Assembly: GCA_002205965.3 (NCBI GenBank)
Contig: NADL03000645.1
Coordinates: 558,001-622,000 of the forward strand
Source of the DNA: Kappaphycus alvarezii
Lineage: Eukaryota; Rhodophyta; Florideophyceae; Gigartinales; Solieriaceae
Length of the DNA stretch: 64,000 nucleotides
Direction: 5' to 3'
The position numbers and the translations under genes are program-made. The notes under the pieces are model-generated. The model saw nothing but the letters and a program-made list of their open reading frames with translations, was not told the DNA's origin and did not search any database. Below, one piece after another: positions 23,493 to 34,226 of this stretch (the first letter of the stretch is position 1; every line of letters starts with the position of its first letter).

Positions 23493-24400
23493 TCAAATTA
23501 TTGTAACAGACAAGCTGGGTGATACCCGGTCAACTTGTATGGTGGTAGTGAGCATTGACGAGAAAGGTTGCGGCGGCAGGCGATGACGGCGGTTCCCTCT
23601 ACCATCAAGTAGAGGGGAGGCCAGCAGCGCACAAGCCACATTGGAGGCTACTGCCAATGCGGAGTGTCGCTGTACAATAATACCATGCATTTTCAAAACC
23701 CGTTCCATCGCGCGGCGTGCGACAGTTCTCACAAGTTCCTTGACGACGGCGAACGCCGCCAGGTGGCAGCCTCCGAGCGTTGGGATGGGGACGGGAACAG
23801 GCCTGCTGTTTCCCGGCAATTCAGCAAGAAATCCTCGGTATTTCCACTTCCCCGCGTGGGCTGCGTTGCGGCTCGTGAGTGGGTTGAATCTCTTCTCTTT
23901 GGCATAGGAGGGGTAAGAGGGTTGACGAACACTACGTCGAAAAGACCGTACCACAGTCGGCTCCCATCGGCCTGATATCTGGTCTTGTCTGGTGTTGGCG
24001 GTGTAATCGGGGCTCAATGAATGGCCGTGGGCCGGCCTTTGCAAGGTCGTATCGAGGAGGGTCACCTGTTTGTTATGGCGAGAACTGCACTCACAGCCGT
24101 AACGACAATGCAGAAAATGAGGTCTGGCAGAAGTACAGGAAGCAAACGGATAAATCCTTGCTCTTGATACGAGTCTTCAAACCAGGGCACGGTGCGCAGT
24201 AGACCCGCTCTTTTGCTAAGGGCAGGGACATACTGGCTTGGGAGGCGCCGGTGCGGGTGTCGCCGAGTGCCTCTTGCAAGGCCGCGTGAATTGTATCTGT
24301 TAGCTTGTTTTGCGATGGAGGGTTGGAGGAGCAGAAGTTGCTGAACGAAAGTCGGCCGAGGGTCGCCAAGAGGCGCTCCATGTGTTAAAGGCAGAGATTG
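23493..24400 (-). mobile_element. LINE family B, copy 2: 3' end, decayed
   Basis: Minus-strand pieces match the 37666 copy in order: PSQNKLTDTIHAALQEALGDTR and YCAPCPGLKTRI (24100-24350), FNPLTSRNAAHAGKWK and VPVPIPTLGGCHLAAFAVV (23740-23890), and a C-terminus with QRHSALAVASNVACALLAS (23640-23700). The zinc-finger part between about 23950 and 24090 is rearranged or lost. A short hairpin follows in the 3' UTR. Confidence 0.82.
23595..23616 (-). other. 3'-UTR hairpin of LINE B copy 2
   Basis: CCCTCTAC, a 6-base loop CATCAA, then GTAGAGGG gives a perfect 8-bp stem just past the coding end. LINE B fragment 34905-35061 has CCCCTC...GAGGGG at the corresponding place (35046-35069). Such stem-loops can be recognised by the element's reverse transcriptase in some LINEs; this is inference here. 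Confidence 0.5.
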
Positions 24401-24409
24401 CATCCTCGT

Positions 24410-25020
24410 ATTGTGTCAGACCTTGAGCAGAGGGCGGCAAACACTTAGTGTATATGATTCTTGGTAACAACGTCCATCTCTTCTCGATTTACTACACCTA
24501 ACCTTCACTTCATCTCGCTCGGCGCCCGCACACGGTGTGGGCGCCGGACCTTCATCCGGCTCTTCCCTCAGGAGATTGCCCGTCACGGCTCCAGAGCTCT
24601 CGTTGCAACGTTCTTGTCGCTGGCCACATCGAGTGGATTGCCTCTCCGCGCCCCCACGCACGTGGGACGAACTGGGAAAGGTGTATAGGGATGGCTCTGC
24701 TCCTCGAACAAGGTTTGCGAAGTCCACCGTACCCTGCCGCGCTTAAGCCCACCGTCATTTTGACGGACTGCGAGGGGTTGTGGTCTTCACAGAATTGCGG
24801 CCTGGTCGTCAAGCTCGCTCGTCCGGAGTTATCGCCGTTGTCGTCGCCGTCTCTATCTGTAAGCCTATGTGCTTACAGCGGGAGTTTTTAAGCCTCCGGA
24901 ATCCTCGGTTCAGGTGGTGGAGTTTCTTCCGGTCCCTTTCTCGCTTGAGTGGGCAATTGGTTCAGACATTGCTCGGCGTCGTCCGTCTAGCAGAACCCGA
25001 GGTTCTGTTAAGTGCGGACT
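24410..25020. other. No gene recognised, between LINE fragments
   Basis: About 600 bp between two family B pieces. Overlapping frames on both strands lack motifs. It may be a decayed part of another element. Confidence 0.45.
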
Positions 25021-25023
25021 TGT

Positions 25024-25392
25024 CTACAAACAATAAAGCGTCATTCTCTCTCCCTTACTGTATAGCTGATGCGAAACGGCACTAGATGCAAGAAAAGAAG
25101 CGGCCGCAATGTCCTTTGCAGAGGTGAGACCGATTTCCAGGGTCGGCTTTTTCTCCTCGAGCGATATGAAGGGAAATTGCAGCTCCTTGAATATTGCGCT
25201 GTCAAGCACTCCACCGGCCAGTGTACGGACGCAATTTCCGATTAGCCCGTCGAGATATTCAGCCCTTTCCGTGTGCAGGAGGGCGGCACAACGCGCAGAT
25301 TGTAGCTCTCTTTGCAGACCGTATGGAACTGAGCGCCTGTGGGTGCCGGTTAGCTGGATGGATTGGTTTGACTCTAATTCTGTGGAAGGCAA
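25024..25392 (-). mobile_element. LINE family B fragment (segment N-terminal to the zinc motif)
   Basis: Minus-strand CVRTLAGGVLDSAIFKELQF and TLEIGLTSAKDIAAASFLAS match CLRTLAGGVLDSDIFRELQL and TLGLGFTSAKSIAGAAFLAS at the start of the 37666-38787 copy. It may be the displaced upstream part of copy 2 (23493-24400), about 600 bp away on the same strand. Confidence 0.8.
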
Positions 25393-25399
25393 CCACGTT

Positions 25400-26000
25400 A
25401 ATAGCGAGGTCGCGGACCCATTAGAGCCAGATTCGATTGAGGACGAGGATCAGTAAGTGTTGGACTTACGCGCAGGTTGTGACATTGCAAGACCGTACCT
25501 TCACATATGGGATTACAGCCGACCTTGGTTTTCAATCATTAAAACACCCAGAGTTTTCCCCCTTTGCAGACTCCAAAGCAATTACAAAGTAGTTGATATG
25601 AGGCCTGTGCGTCTTCAATGGCCATAAAAGCGTGTAGGAAAGGCTCGAAGGGTTGTAGATGGCGCAGGATGTGTGTTCCACGAGCGCCTTGGAACCGATG
25701 GGCGCGTTTAAACCCATAGTTCTCGCGCTGTATTCCTGTCGCATGTCAGGGGGGTATGCGGCCTAAACCGAGTGGGAAGGGCAGTGGCCGGCCCACTGCA
25801 CCTTGCATTTCGGCACCGCCAGATGAAGGGCACGACGTTTGGCATCAGGGGAAGAGCGATGGCTATGCGTAGCACTACTCTTCTTAGGCCGACTAGTTGT
25901 CACACTCACCTCGCCCATCTTGTCAGCCACACACCTCTGCTCTACACTCTGCACTTTCAGTCCAATGAGGGGACCAACACCGATCCATAACCACGAAAAC
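25400..26000. other. No gene recognised
   Basis: Short ORFs only. None shows a domain, and the longest minus-strand one (25763-26029) has no ATG. Confidence 0.45.
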
Positions 26001-26019
26001 ACGGCCACCGCAATCCGCA

Positions 26020-27600
26020 CAACGCACAACTCCCTCCCCCACTCCCCCCTCTCCGTATTGCCTCAACCCCTCCACCTTTCACCACTATCACCGCAACCAC
26101 CCACCCAAACCGGCTTCCCCATTCCCTTTCCTCACTGCCACAAAACGACATGCAAGCAATACAACCCGCCAAACCCGCTCTACCAAACGCGCCCTTCCTC
26201 ACACGCGCAAGACTCCCGCCACCACCCCCGTGTCACACGGAATATGTGACCGTAGCTGCACCTCCTCCGCCTCATCAACCCTCTTTCCAGCGGCCAAGTA
26301 GCGTGCGCGCATTGTGCACCCCCCAAACGACGTGCCGACCTCACCTGTACCCCTTGGTACACAGGCGACACACGGCCGCGCAGTGGAAGGCTTGCTCCGA
26401 TAACACGAGCCAATACGGGGACATGGTGTCATTGTCTTGTGCGACACAAGGGTGGAATAAACACACGCGGTTGCAAACGGCATGCGGCGGGGCAGGACCG
26501 TCGCAGAACGGACACGACGAATGAAACGCTGGGTGGCGTGGCATGGAGTGTGTGGGACGAAAGCGGGACATGGCACGGTACGGGATGCATGGAGGCGGGG
26601 GAGAGGGTGCATGAGGGCGACGGGGGTGTGGGGCTGTGGGGGCTAGGGCTGTCGGGTGTTGGTGGGAAGATTGGGCACGGGGGGGTGGGGGGTGGAATGG
26701 GTTTGTTGTTTGTTTGGGCTTGGGAGGCGCGGCGGAAGAGGCGGCATGGAATGTGATGGGGGTGTTGTGAGGGTTTCTGTGGTGTCGGGACATTTTGTTC
26801 CATTGGGTGAGGGGGAAGGGAGGTGAGATTATTTATAGTCGAATTATGGTAGGGGTAGTGTACGGGTGGGCGCTGGGTTTAGTGGTGTAGTGTACAGTGG
26901 TGTACTGTACTGTACCGTACTGTAGTGTGTAGATTTTTTACTCATTCTGTCTCTTAAGGTGATGCCATGATGCGCGCCATGTAAAGATATGCATTGAACG
27001 GGTAGGCAGGCTTTTTGTCAACAAACAATAAGCGTCATTCTTCCTTCCTCCTAAGTGGATGGGCAGTGATTTGTACATTTGTAGTGTCGGTAAGAGTTTG
27101 AAAAGGCGGGAGGGGATGGGGCTGGTAAGGACGGGGTGGTGGTGGCGGGTGAGAGGGGTGTGTGCGAGAATGGGATGGGATACAACGAGATGGAGATGGC
27201 GGAGGCGGGGGATGATATTTCGGGGGTGTAGATTTTGCGTGTTTGATGCGTGACGGTTGGGCAGAATGTGAGATAATTAGGAGATATTGTAGGATGGATG
27301 GAGCGGCAGGGGGGGGAATGTTTGGGTGGAGGTCGGGTTTGAATTTGTGGTATGTGTGGAATGGGGAGATTTGGAGGGGTGGGAGTGTGGTGGTGTATGA
27401 GAGGCTGGGACTCGAGAGGGCCGGGGTTGGAGGATTTTTTGGGTGCGGTGGGCGTGGCGGTTGGTTGAGGCGGGGTTGAATGGAGATATGGTTGGAGATT
27501 TTTGGCATGTTGGATGGCTGGGGTTGGGATATGGGAAGATCTTTTTGGGGGATGTTGCAATTGGGAGTTTGGGGCATGGCGGTGTAGGGGTATGACGTGG
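26020..27600. repeat. Strand-asymmetric C-rich then G-rich low-complexity DNA
   Basis: From about 26020 to 26350 the plus strand is C-rich and G-poor (CCCCACTCCCCCCTCTCC near 26035). From about 26520 to 27600 it is strongly G-rich (for example GGGGGGGTGGGGGGTGG near 26680). Long Pro/Ser/Thr-rich ORFs on the C-rich strands follow from the composition and are not supported as genes. A GTAC-rich tract sits at about 26888-26930. Confidence 0.7.
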
Positions 27601-27774
27601 GGGGTGGCGATTTGATGCAGTTATGTTAGATAGATTGGGGCTGTTGGACATGGGATATGGTAGATAAATAATTTATCAATTCTTGGGGATTACTTTGGGG
27701 GGGTTTGACAAGGGTTGATGATAATGTACTTCACATGAATGCATCTCGCGGGTGCATGTGGAGGATTTGATTGT

Positions 27775-27857
27775 CACATTTTCACATTTGCACATTTTCA
27801 TATTTGCACATTTTCATATTTGCACATTTTCATGTTTGCACATTTTCACATTTTGTG
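27775..27857. repeat. 16-bp minisatellite, about five copies
   Basis: Tandem copies of CACATTTTCATATTTG, with small variation, run from about 27775 to 27857. Confidence 0.88.
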
Positions 27858-27883
27858 TAATTTCCGTGCAGATACCAACTGTA

Positions 27884-27930
27884 GTACTGTGTAGTACTGT
27901 ACTGTACAGTACAGTACTGTACACAGTATA
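27884..27930. repeat. GTAC-rich pentamer tract
   Basis: Alternating ACTGT and ACAGT words, including ACTGTACTGTACAGTACAG, form an almost self-complementary stretch. Similar tracts lie at 8830, 18792, 21590, 26888, 28306, 28479, 32540 and 32873. Confidence 0.8.
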
Positions 27931-28305
27931 GCGTGGGCAAGCAAATACTCCCGTGGTGGCATCTGTGCAGGGCTGTACAGTATTGGTTTGCCGAGTACAC
28001 TTTCGTTGGCATGTTTATTCTGTTTTGTGTCCACGTGGAAGAAATTGGCATTGGCACTGGTAATGGCATTGCCATTGGTGACTTGCACGGTAGTCAAGGT
28101 GTGGTCAAGGTCAAGGGCGAGGCGAGGGAGCACAAGAAAATAGGAATAGGAATAGGATTATGTAGGAATTGTGGAGAATATTGGCGACAATTTGCGATCT
28201 CGCTGCCCTTGCCGCCCAAGATCTGCTACAGAAATGGCCGGCCAGTTGCAGTCGACATCAACAGGCGACCAGCGGGGTAACAATATCATAAAAAATCATC
28301 AATCA

Positions 28306-28358
28306 TACTGCACTGTACCGCAGTACTGTACTGTACTGTACTGTACTGTACAGTAGTG
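28306..28358. repeat. (ACTGT)n pentamer tract
   Basis: At least five exact ACTGT units in a row, closing with ACAGTAGTG. This is the purest of the dispersed GTAC-containing tracts. It lies about 200 bp before the protease ORF. Confidence 0.85.
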
Positions 28359-28478
28359 TATCATTAACATTGTCAAAACAAGAGGTGCGGTGGCGAGTAG
28401 GGCAGGATGTGCACCACGAGTCGCCTGCTGCAGTATGGTAACCATGACTCGAAGTACACGTGTGGTCATGATATGTCA

Positions 28479-28499
28479 TGTACTGTACAGTACAGTACC
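28479..28499. repeat. GTAC-rich palindrome
   Basis: TGTACTGTACAGTACAGTAC is nearly its own reverse complement. It lies about 70 bp before the first ATG of the protease ORF, so a regulatory or structural role is possible but unproven. Confidence 0.6.
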
Positions 28500-28567
28500 T
28501 TGTGGCTGAGTTGGTCACAGATTTTCACGCAGATTTTATTTGCCAATGCCTCTGATTACATTTTTAC

Positions 28568-30518
28568 ATGGACCCCTGGCTCGAATCGCACAATTTGCGC
28601 CCTCCAGTGTCTCGTGTGTCTTTTCGTTTCGCCATTCATTCCCCCCTCCCAGATCCCACAATCCAACCGTCCGACACCGCCCCAAATCCAAAAATCCAAA
28701 AATCCACCATCTCCAATCTCCTCACCCATCCCATTCACCCCCACCCCTCTCATCGCAACACTACAAAACCCCTCTCCCCTCCTCTCCCCTCCCCCACCAC
28801 CCCCCCCTCACCCACCAACCCCACCCCAAACCTTTTTCATCATCATGCTCTGCCACCGCCAGTCCCCATCCCCACAAACAACCCCCCTCTCCCCCCCTCC
28901 CCCCCCCATCTCCATCCCTCCCCGCCCCACATCACCACCTCCATCACCACCACCACCACCACACACACCCCTCCACCATCTCCACCCTCCCCACGACCAC
29001 CGCATCCACCCCCGCAAACCCTACATCTACCCCCAACATACTCCCCACACTCCTCCTCCCCCTCCCTCTCCTCCCAATCCACCCCTCATCTCCACCCCAC
29101 CTCCCTCGACACAGTCGTTCAACTCCTCGTATGGAGTGTCACCCCAAGTTCAACACTCCCCTGGCAGATGAGGTCCGAGGCCGAATCACGCTCCACAGGC
29201 TTTGTCGTCTCTGGACGTCGTATCTTGACCAATGCTCATTGTGTCGAGGATGCAAGCACAATTCGAGTCAAGAAGAGGTCCACCGATAAACGATACGTCG
29301 CTACTGTCCTTCATGTCGCTGACGAGTGTGATTTGGCTTTGCTCGAGGTCCCGGACCCCGACTTTTGGGCAGGTTTGACACCCTGCGTCTTTGGCCACTT
29401 TCCAGTCCTGCAGGATACCGTCTTTGTCGTCGGCTATCCCATGGGTGGGGGAATATTTGTATCACCGCGGGAGTCGTCAGTAGGATTGATGTTCATGCCT
29501 ATGATCATACCAAGATGACCAGTCGTTTATTGGCCATTCAGATAGATGCCGCTGTCAATGATGGCAATAGTGGCGGTCCCGCTTTTAATACTCAGGGGGG
29601 AGTAGTCGGCGTCGCCTTTGAGACCTCGAGAAACAGTCAGAACAGCGGCTTTATTATTCCCGTCAACGTCGTCCAGCATTTTCTCACCGATTGTGAGAGG
29701 AATGGACGCTACACCGGTATGTGTGAGGTACACTTTCGCTGGCAAAAGCTCGCCAATCCAGGCCTCAAGCGCTATCTCGGCATGCACGACCACGAGACGG
29801 GCGTCTTGGTCAACGCTGTCGATAAGATAGCTACCGCTGCCGACACCCTCCGCGAGGGCGATGTCGTCTGTGCAATTGATGGTGTCGCCGTTAGTGACTC
29901 GGGTACTGTCCCGTATCTCGGGGGTCCCGTCATGTTTGAGTGTATGGTCAAAAACAAGTTTGCGGGGATATCGTTCAATTGAGTATCATTCGGGGCAAGG
30001 AGCGTATGACCGTCGAGTATCCCCTGCAAAACGGCAGGGATATGCACCTCGTCCCTGTCTACGAGTGCAAGCCCAAACCAGAGTATCTCATTGTCGCCGG
30101 CCTCGTGTTTTTGACCCTCAACATCCCGTACTTGTGCGATGAATTTGGCCGCAATTGGTGGGAGGACGCCCCGAAGCGACTCGTGCATCTTGCCTCGGAT
30201 GGCGAAAAGGCCCATCCGCGACATCAGGTCGTCGTCTTGGCAAGGATATTGACGGCCGATGTCAATGATGGCTATCAACACTTTTGCGACTTGCCGGTGA
30301 AAAAGTTCAATGGCGTCGACGTGAAAAATCTGCGACACCTGGCCCAACTCGTGCGCGACTGTCAGGATCAGTGCTACGTCTTTACTCTGTCGTACAACAA
30401 AATCGTGGCCATCGATCGACAACTTGCCATCGACAGCACGCCGTCCATTCTCGAGCGCCACTCCATCCCGGCCGCATCGCATTTCCTTACCACGTCGGCC
30501 GAGGAAACCTGCAGATAA
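28568..30518 (+). CDS. DEG9-like: Deg9/Deg10-type HtrA serine protease, with two apparent frameshifts
   Basis: A trypsin-fold protease of the HtrA/Deg family. The catalytic triad is visible: His in ILTNAHC (29237-29239), Asp in ECDLALLE (29330-29332) and Ser in NDGNSGGPAF (29569-29571). Deg9/Deg10 landmarks follow in order: LDTVVQLLVWSVTP with LPWQ, GYPMGG, ITAGVVSRIDV, a PDZ segment (VLVNAVDKIATAAD, DGVAVSDSGTVPY), then the plant/algal C-terminal second PDZ-like part (YLIVAGLVFLTLNIPYL, VVVLARILTADVNDGYQHF, VKNLRHLAQLVRDC). The homologous frame shifts twice, near 29446-29455 and near 29961-29966; each site is a short G run apparently one base short. Both could be sequencing errors, or this is a very young pseudogene. 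The N-terminal ~180 residues are Pro/Ser/Thr-rich and doubtful. Arabidopsis Deg9 is nuclear; location here is unknown. Confidence 0.88.
28640..29100 (+). repeat. C-rich low-complexity tract at the 5' end of the protease gene
   Basis: Plus-strand C/T/A-rich DNA with long C runs (CCCCCCTCCCCCCCCC near 28890) and ACC repeats. It reads as a Pro/Ser/Thr/His-rich extension in the protease frame. No ATG lies in that frame between 28568 and the conserved domain at about 29105, so the true start may be 28568 or lie in an upstream exon. Confidence 0.6.
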
Positions 30519-32960
30519 GGCTACGTGTGTAATGGCAAGACGCAAAACACGACGACGGGGGAGTAATGCGTTTGCAAACGGCACTGGCGTAAAAACCGCA
30601 ATCGGCGACTTGTCAACGCCGCGTCCGCCGTGACACGACAATCTCCGCATTCTGGCGGGCTCTGATTGGAGTGCGCTTTGTGTTTATGTGTTTTCAGACT
30701 TTAGCAATCGCACAACTGCGCTTCAATCGCTCCTCGGACCCGAGCGGAGCGCGGAATTTCGGCTTTGGAGTCGATTCCTCGCATTTAGATCTGACTCTCA
30801 GGAATGATTAGGAGGATGCAAAATTGGGAATCAGGTAGGGGGGCACATGCGATACGCTGACCTGCAACATGGCTTTCGCTGGCCCAAGATTAGAAACTGA
30901 CTCTGCACAAACGATGAATAAGCGCGTAGATTGACAGTAGATGGATGCAGTAAAACATGGGTGGTTACGGTATAGACATTTGATGGCGTCGCTGTTTGAA
31001 TGAAACGGGGGAATGCCACGAGTGAACAGTGACGTGTGCGACACGCAGTGAGAATACACAAGGATTAGTGACTTGCAGAGTTGAAAAGGTTGGTGGGAAT
31101 TGTGCGAATGAAATGTGATGTGGCGTTGGCGTAAGAAACGGTGATGATGCACAGGGTGAGCAGCGGTAGTTTTGCACAGTGTTCCGCAGGATGGGGCTCA
31201 CAGGACGAGTGGTGGGGTTATTGCCCGTGCGGACAGGGAAGGTTGAAAGCGTGCGTTATAGGCCGTGAGAAAGGCGTGCACAGGCTTTGTTCATTGGGGC
31301 TATGCTCGTTTTGGCGCAACAGGCACTGTTCTACTGTACTTGGCTGGGTGTCGGATGGGTTTAGGGTAAGGGAGGGGATGGGATGGGATGGATAGGGAGT
31401 GGTAGGGGTGGGTAGGTTTGCGGAGGGTGATTTGGTGGGGATGGCGGTAGGTTGGTTGGTCGGGGCGTAATCTCGGGGACGAATGGATGGGTGATCCACG
31501 CGAGTGGGGCATACCCTGCTTCCATGCGAATAGGATGATTTCCAGGGTATGACGAGGTAGCGTACATGTTTATGATGATAACGTTTCGTACGTATACATA
31601 ACGGAACAGGGTAGACACTGCATGTGGGGAAAAAAAGTGGTAAGGGATGAGCACTTGGGTGCGATTTTGTTGCTATTGATGATGGGCGAGGGAGTTGCGG
31701 CAGTTAAATTCAGGTAGATGTATTTATGGCATTGTCCAGTTCCCAGTTGCTGTTCCGGATGCCTTTTCGTCCTAGGCTGTTGACCAAGGGCACGGCGCAT
31801 GCAATTTGAGAAAGTATTGTGGAACGGGGCTGTGGAGAGTTGTCCCTAAGAATGCTGGCCACAAGTCATGATTGAGTAAGCTAACCTCAATGATGACCTG
31901 TGGTAACTGAGCCCCTAAATAAAAACTGTAAAGAGCTGAGGGTGCCACCGTCAATCCAGGACATTATGTTGTGTGCTGTACTGCATAGATTATGGCGTGA
32001 TACACTTTGCCGCCTCTCCTCGGGTCTTTGTCTCAGAGGAAAAACCATATTGTCGACTTGGAGGAAAGGGTTGACAGGTGCCCGGTGGAAGCAGCTAATG
32101 GGCTTTACTGCGAGATGATGGCGGGAAAAGGGAAACCGACGGTATTCATAAACTGCAGACAATGCCGGAGCGTTTCGTGACCAAGGCAAACTACTCGAGG
32201 TCAGGACAATTATACAAAAATGCTGACAAGAACACCTGACGGGAGTGAATCCTGAAAAGGTGAGGGCCACCATCTGAAAATGATAACCTGGTATCTGCGG
32301 CACCCGGCGAATTAAACAAGGATAAGATTCGTGATCATAAAATACGGGCCTATATCGAATGGACATGAATTTGATACAAATGTATTCATTTCTGAACCAC
32401 TCTAATCATGAGCACTTTGCAGGTAACGTTACCTGCAAAATGTCTTACCCCTCGGTACGTTGCTCAATGCGTCGCTGTCTTGTTGACATCTCTGGCCCTT
32501 TGAGGTTGCAATATATTGTAGATATGTAGTTGGGATGAATGTTTGTACAATACTGTACCTGTACCTGGTACGTATGAATTGTTTACTTTAGCATACTGAG
32601 CCCTAGATGGTGACCACCCTTTTAACGGCTCAACTTGTATTTACACGTAAGTATGCTTGTGAAAAGTTGCCGACAGAGTCCCAGCGATACCTCTTATCTT
32701 ATCTAATGGAATACTCCTTGCAAAAATTACTCTAATCTTGTTATCCAAGATAATGTTTCTCTCTCGAGTCTCCTGGTCCATGATGGCCAATGTCATAACA
32801 TCGAGTGAATAATATCCAATCTTCGTGACATAATATTATTATCCTTATCTACTCCCCGTTCATAATTTTCCTACCTGTACTGTACAGTACTGTACTGTAC
32901 TGTACAGTATACACATTACTGTGCTTTCGAGTTGACCAAATCTTTTTGAATCACCGCACA
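30519..32960. other. Gene-poor region after the protease
   Basis: No conserved coding sequence was recognised. The stretch 31370-31460 is G-rich. GTAC-rich tracts occur at about 32540-32570 and 32873-32912 (CTGTACAGTACTGTACTG). AT content rises after about 32450. It probably includes intergenic DNA of the host. Confidence 0.45.
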
Positions 32961-32968
32961 TTTCACAT

Positions 32969-33202
32969 TTAGCCCCTCCGCTTTTCGAGTACTGCAAATG
33001 GCATCATCACTTGTGGTTTCTCAACTTTCCAAACATATTCCTTTTTATCGAACCACTCAAACAGTACCTGCATCTCCCGCTGTTTCAACCAAGGTTCGAG
33101 TTTTGCTTGGCTATCGATCTCGGCGACATCTCGCCCCAATATTGCCGTCGCAGCATACATTGGGCCCATTACGACAGTCATTGTTGCATCCCAGATTACC
33201 AA
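32969..33202 (-). CDS. Hypothetical protein, possible last exon
   Basis: The minus-strand frame reads YAATAILGRDVAEIDSQA, KLEPWLKQREMQVLFEWFD and KKEYVWKVEKPQVMMPFAVL, ending in a stop at 32969. The balanced composition, with Trp and charged residues, looks protein-like, unlike most ORFs nearby. There is no in-frame ATG at its beginning (the frame is open from about 33258), so if real it is a downstream exon. An overlapping plus-strand ORF (32998-33432) is longer but has a less protein-like composition. I recognise no family. Confidence 0.3.
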   Translation of the reverse strand: MVIWDATMTVVMGPMYAATAILGRDVAEIDSQAKLEPWLKQREMQVLFEWFDKKEYVWKVEKPQVMMPFAVLEKRRG

Positions 33203-33902
33203 GAGTATTGATAACGGGACTTGTCTGTAAGGCCCACTACGAACCTCCCCCGGTGAAAAACCTTTTTATTCCTGCAACTCATCAGTACACTTTCAAACCT
33301 TCACTGCAGTTCCCTACCCTTGGTATTGATATCAACTACCAGCTCCAACCTCCGTGGAGCCCTACTAGAGGCATCACGCTCTTGGAGAGGGCCTGCTACA
33401 GTACATTGAAATCCATCCATCTCACCTTTTGAGAAACACTTTTCAACGAAACAAGGATTATCCAAGGAGCTCAAACCCGTACTCGAGATCATTCCTTTAC
33501 ACCGGCTCGGCCAATCGGCAACTAGAAACAAACCGTCAGACTGTAGGGCACATGCAAACTAAATCAATCATACTTTACGTCCTAGGCGAAATCCCCACCG
33601 ATTCATCCCGCTTTGCTACACGACACTTAGATAAACACTCCTAAACCCTTTTTCCTTCACCTTCGTCACACCCTACTGTACAAAACATCCAAAAACTCCA
33701 AATTCCTGCAAATCTTCACATCACGCAAAAAAAGTTGTCGTCTTGAGACCATCCATCCGCAATAATCTGCCTGCTTTCGACAGGACCTGTTCTCGATATT
33801 TGAAAATGCTACACCAAAACTCTTTCTCTCTCACACCAAGGGTGTCCACCATCGGGTCGTTCCCAAGGCTATTAGCCCACCATCAGGTCGTTTCGCATTG
33901 CA

Positions 33903-34226
33903 TCACACAAGTGTCACCAACACCCCACGGGGACACATAACCGCCCTTTCACCCTGCAATGTCATGTCCTTTGCACCAAAAACCAGGGTAAACCTCCCTA
34001 CAAAGTCTACCCCCCGCTCCAACCCAGCAAAAGGCAACCACTCGTCCTGCGCCCAATTCTCTCCACCAGGCGACAGTATTTTCCGGCGGGCATTGTCTCG
34101 CGCATCCATGCATGTACAGTACTCTTCACTCTCGCTTCCGCGCACCACGCAGCACTCGCAATTCGCCCTTGCCTCGCCCGTTTTCTCCCCTCCTGGCTTG
34201 GTTTGGGCAGAGGCCAACTGTTGCAT
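33903..34226 (-). CDS. Hypothetical ORF, weak
   Basis: The minus-strand frame includes NWAQDEWLPFAGLERGVDF and VGRFTLVFGAKDMTLQGER, which look somewhat protein-like, after a Cys-rich beginning. It is about 107 residues long with no recognised domain. It could be another exon of the same minus-strand gene as 32969-33202, about 700 bp away, but no convincing splice sites join them. Confidence 0.22.
   Translation of the reverse strand: MQQLASAQTKPGGEKTGEARANCECCVVRGSESEEYCTCMDARDNARRKILSPGGENWAQDEWLPFAGLERGVDFVGRFTLVFGAKDMTLQGERAVMCPRGVLVTLV

Noticed and set aside
26341-27577. Long Pro/His/Ser-rich ORFs on the minus strand
   Set aside because: They arise from G-rich plus-strand DNA. Several frames are open at once, which shows low stop-codon density rather than coding.
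32998-33432. 144-residue plus-strand ORF
   Set aside because: The composition looks random and it overlaps a more protein-like minus-strand frame. Not supported as a gene, though the evidence either way is weak.
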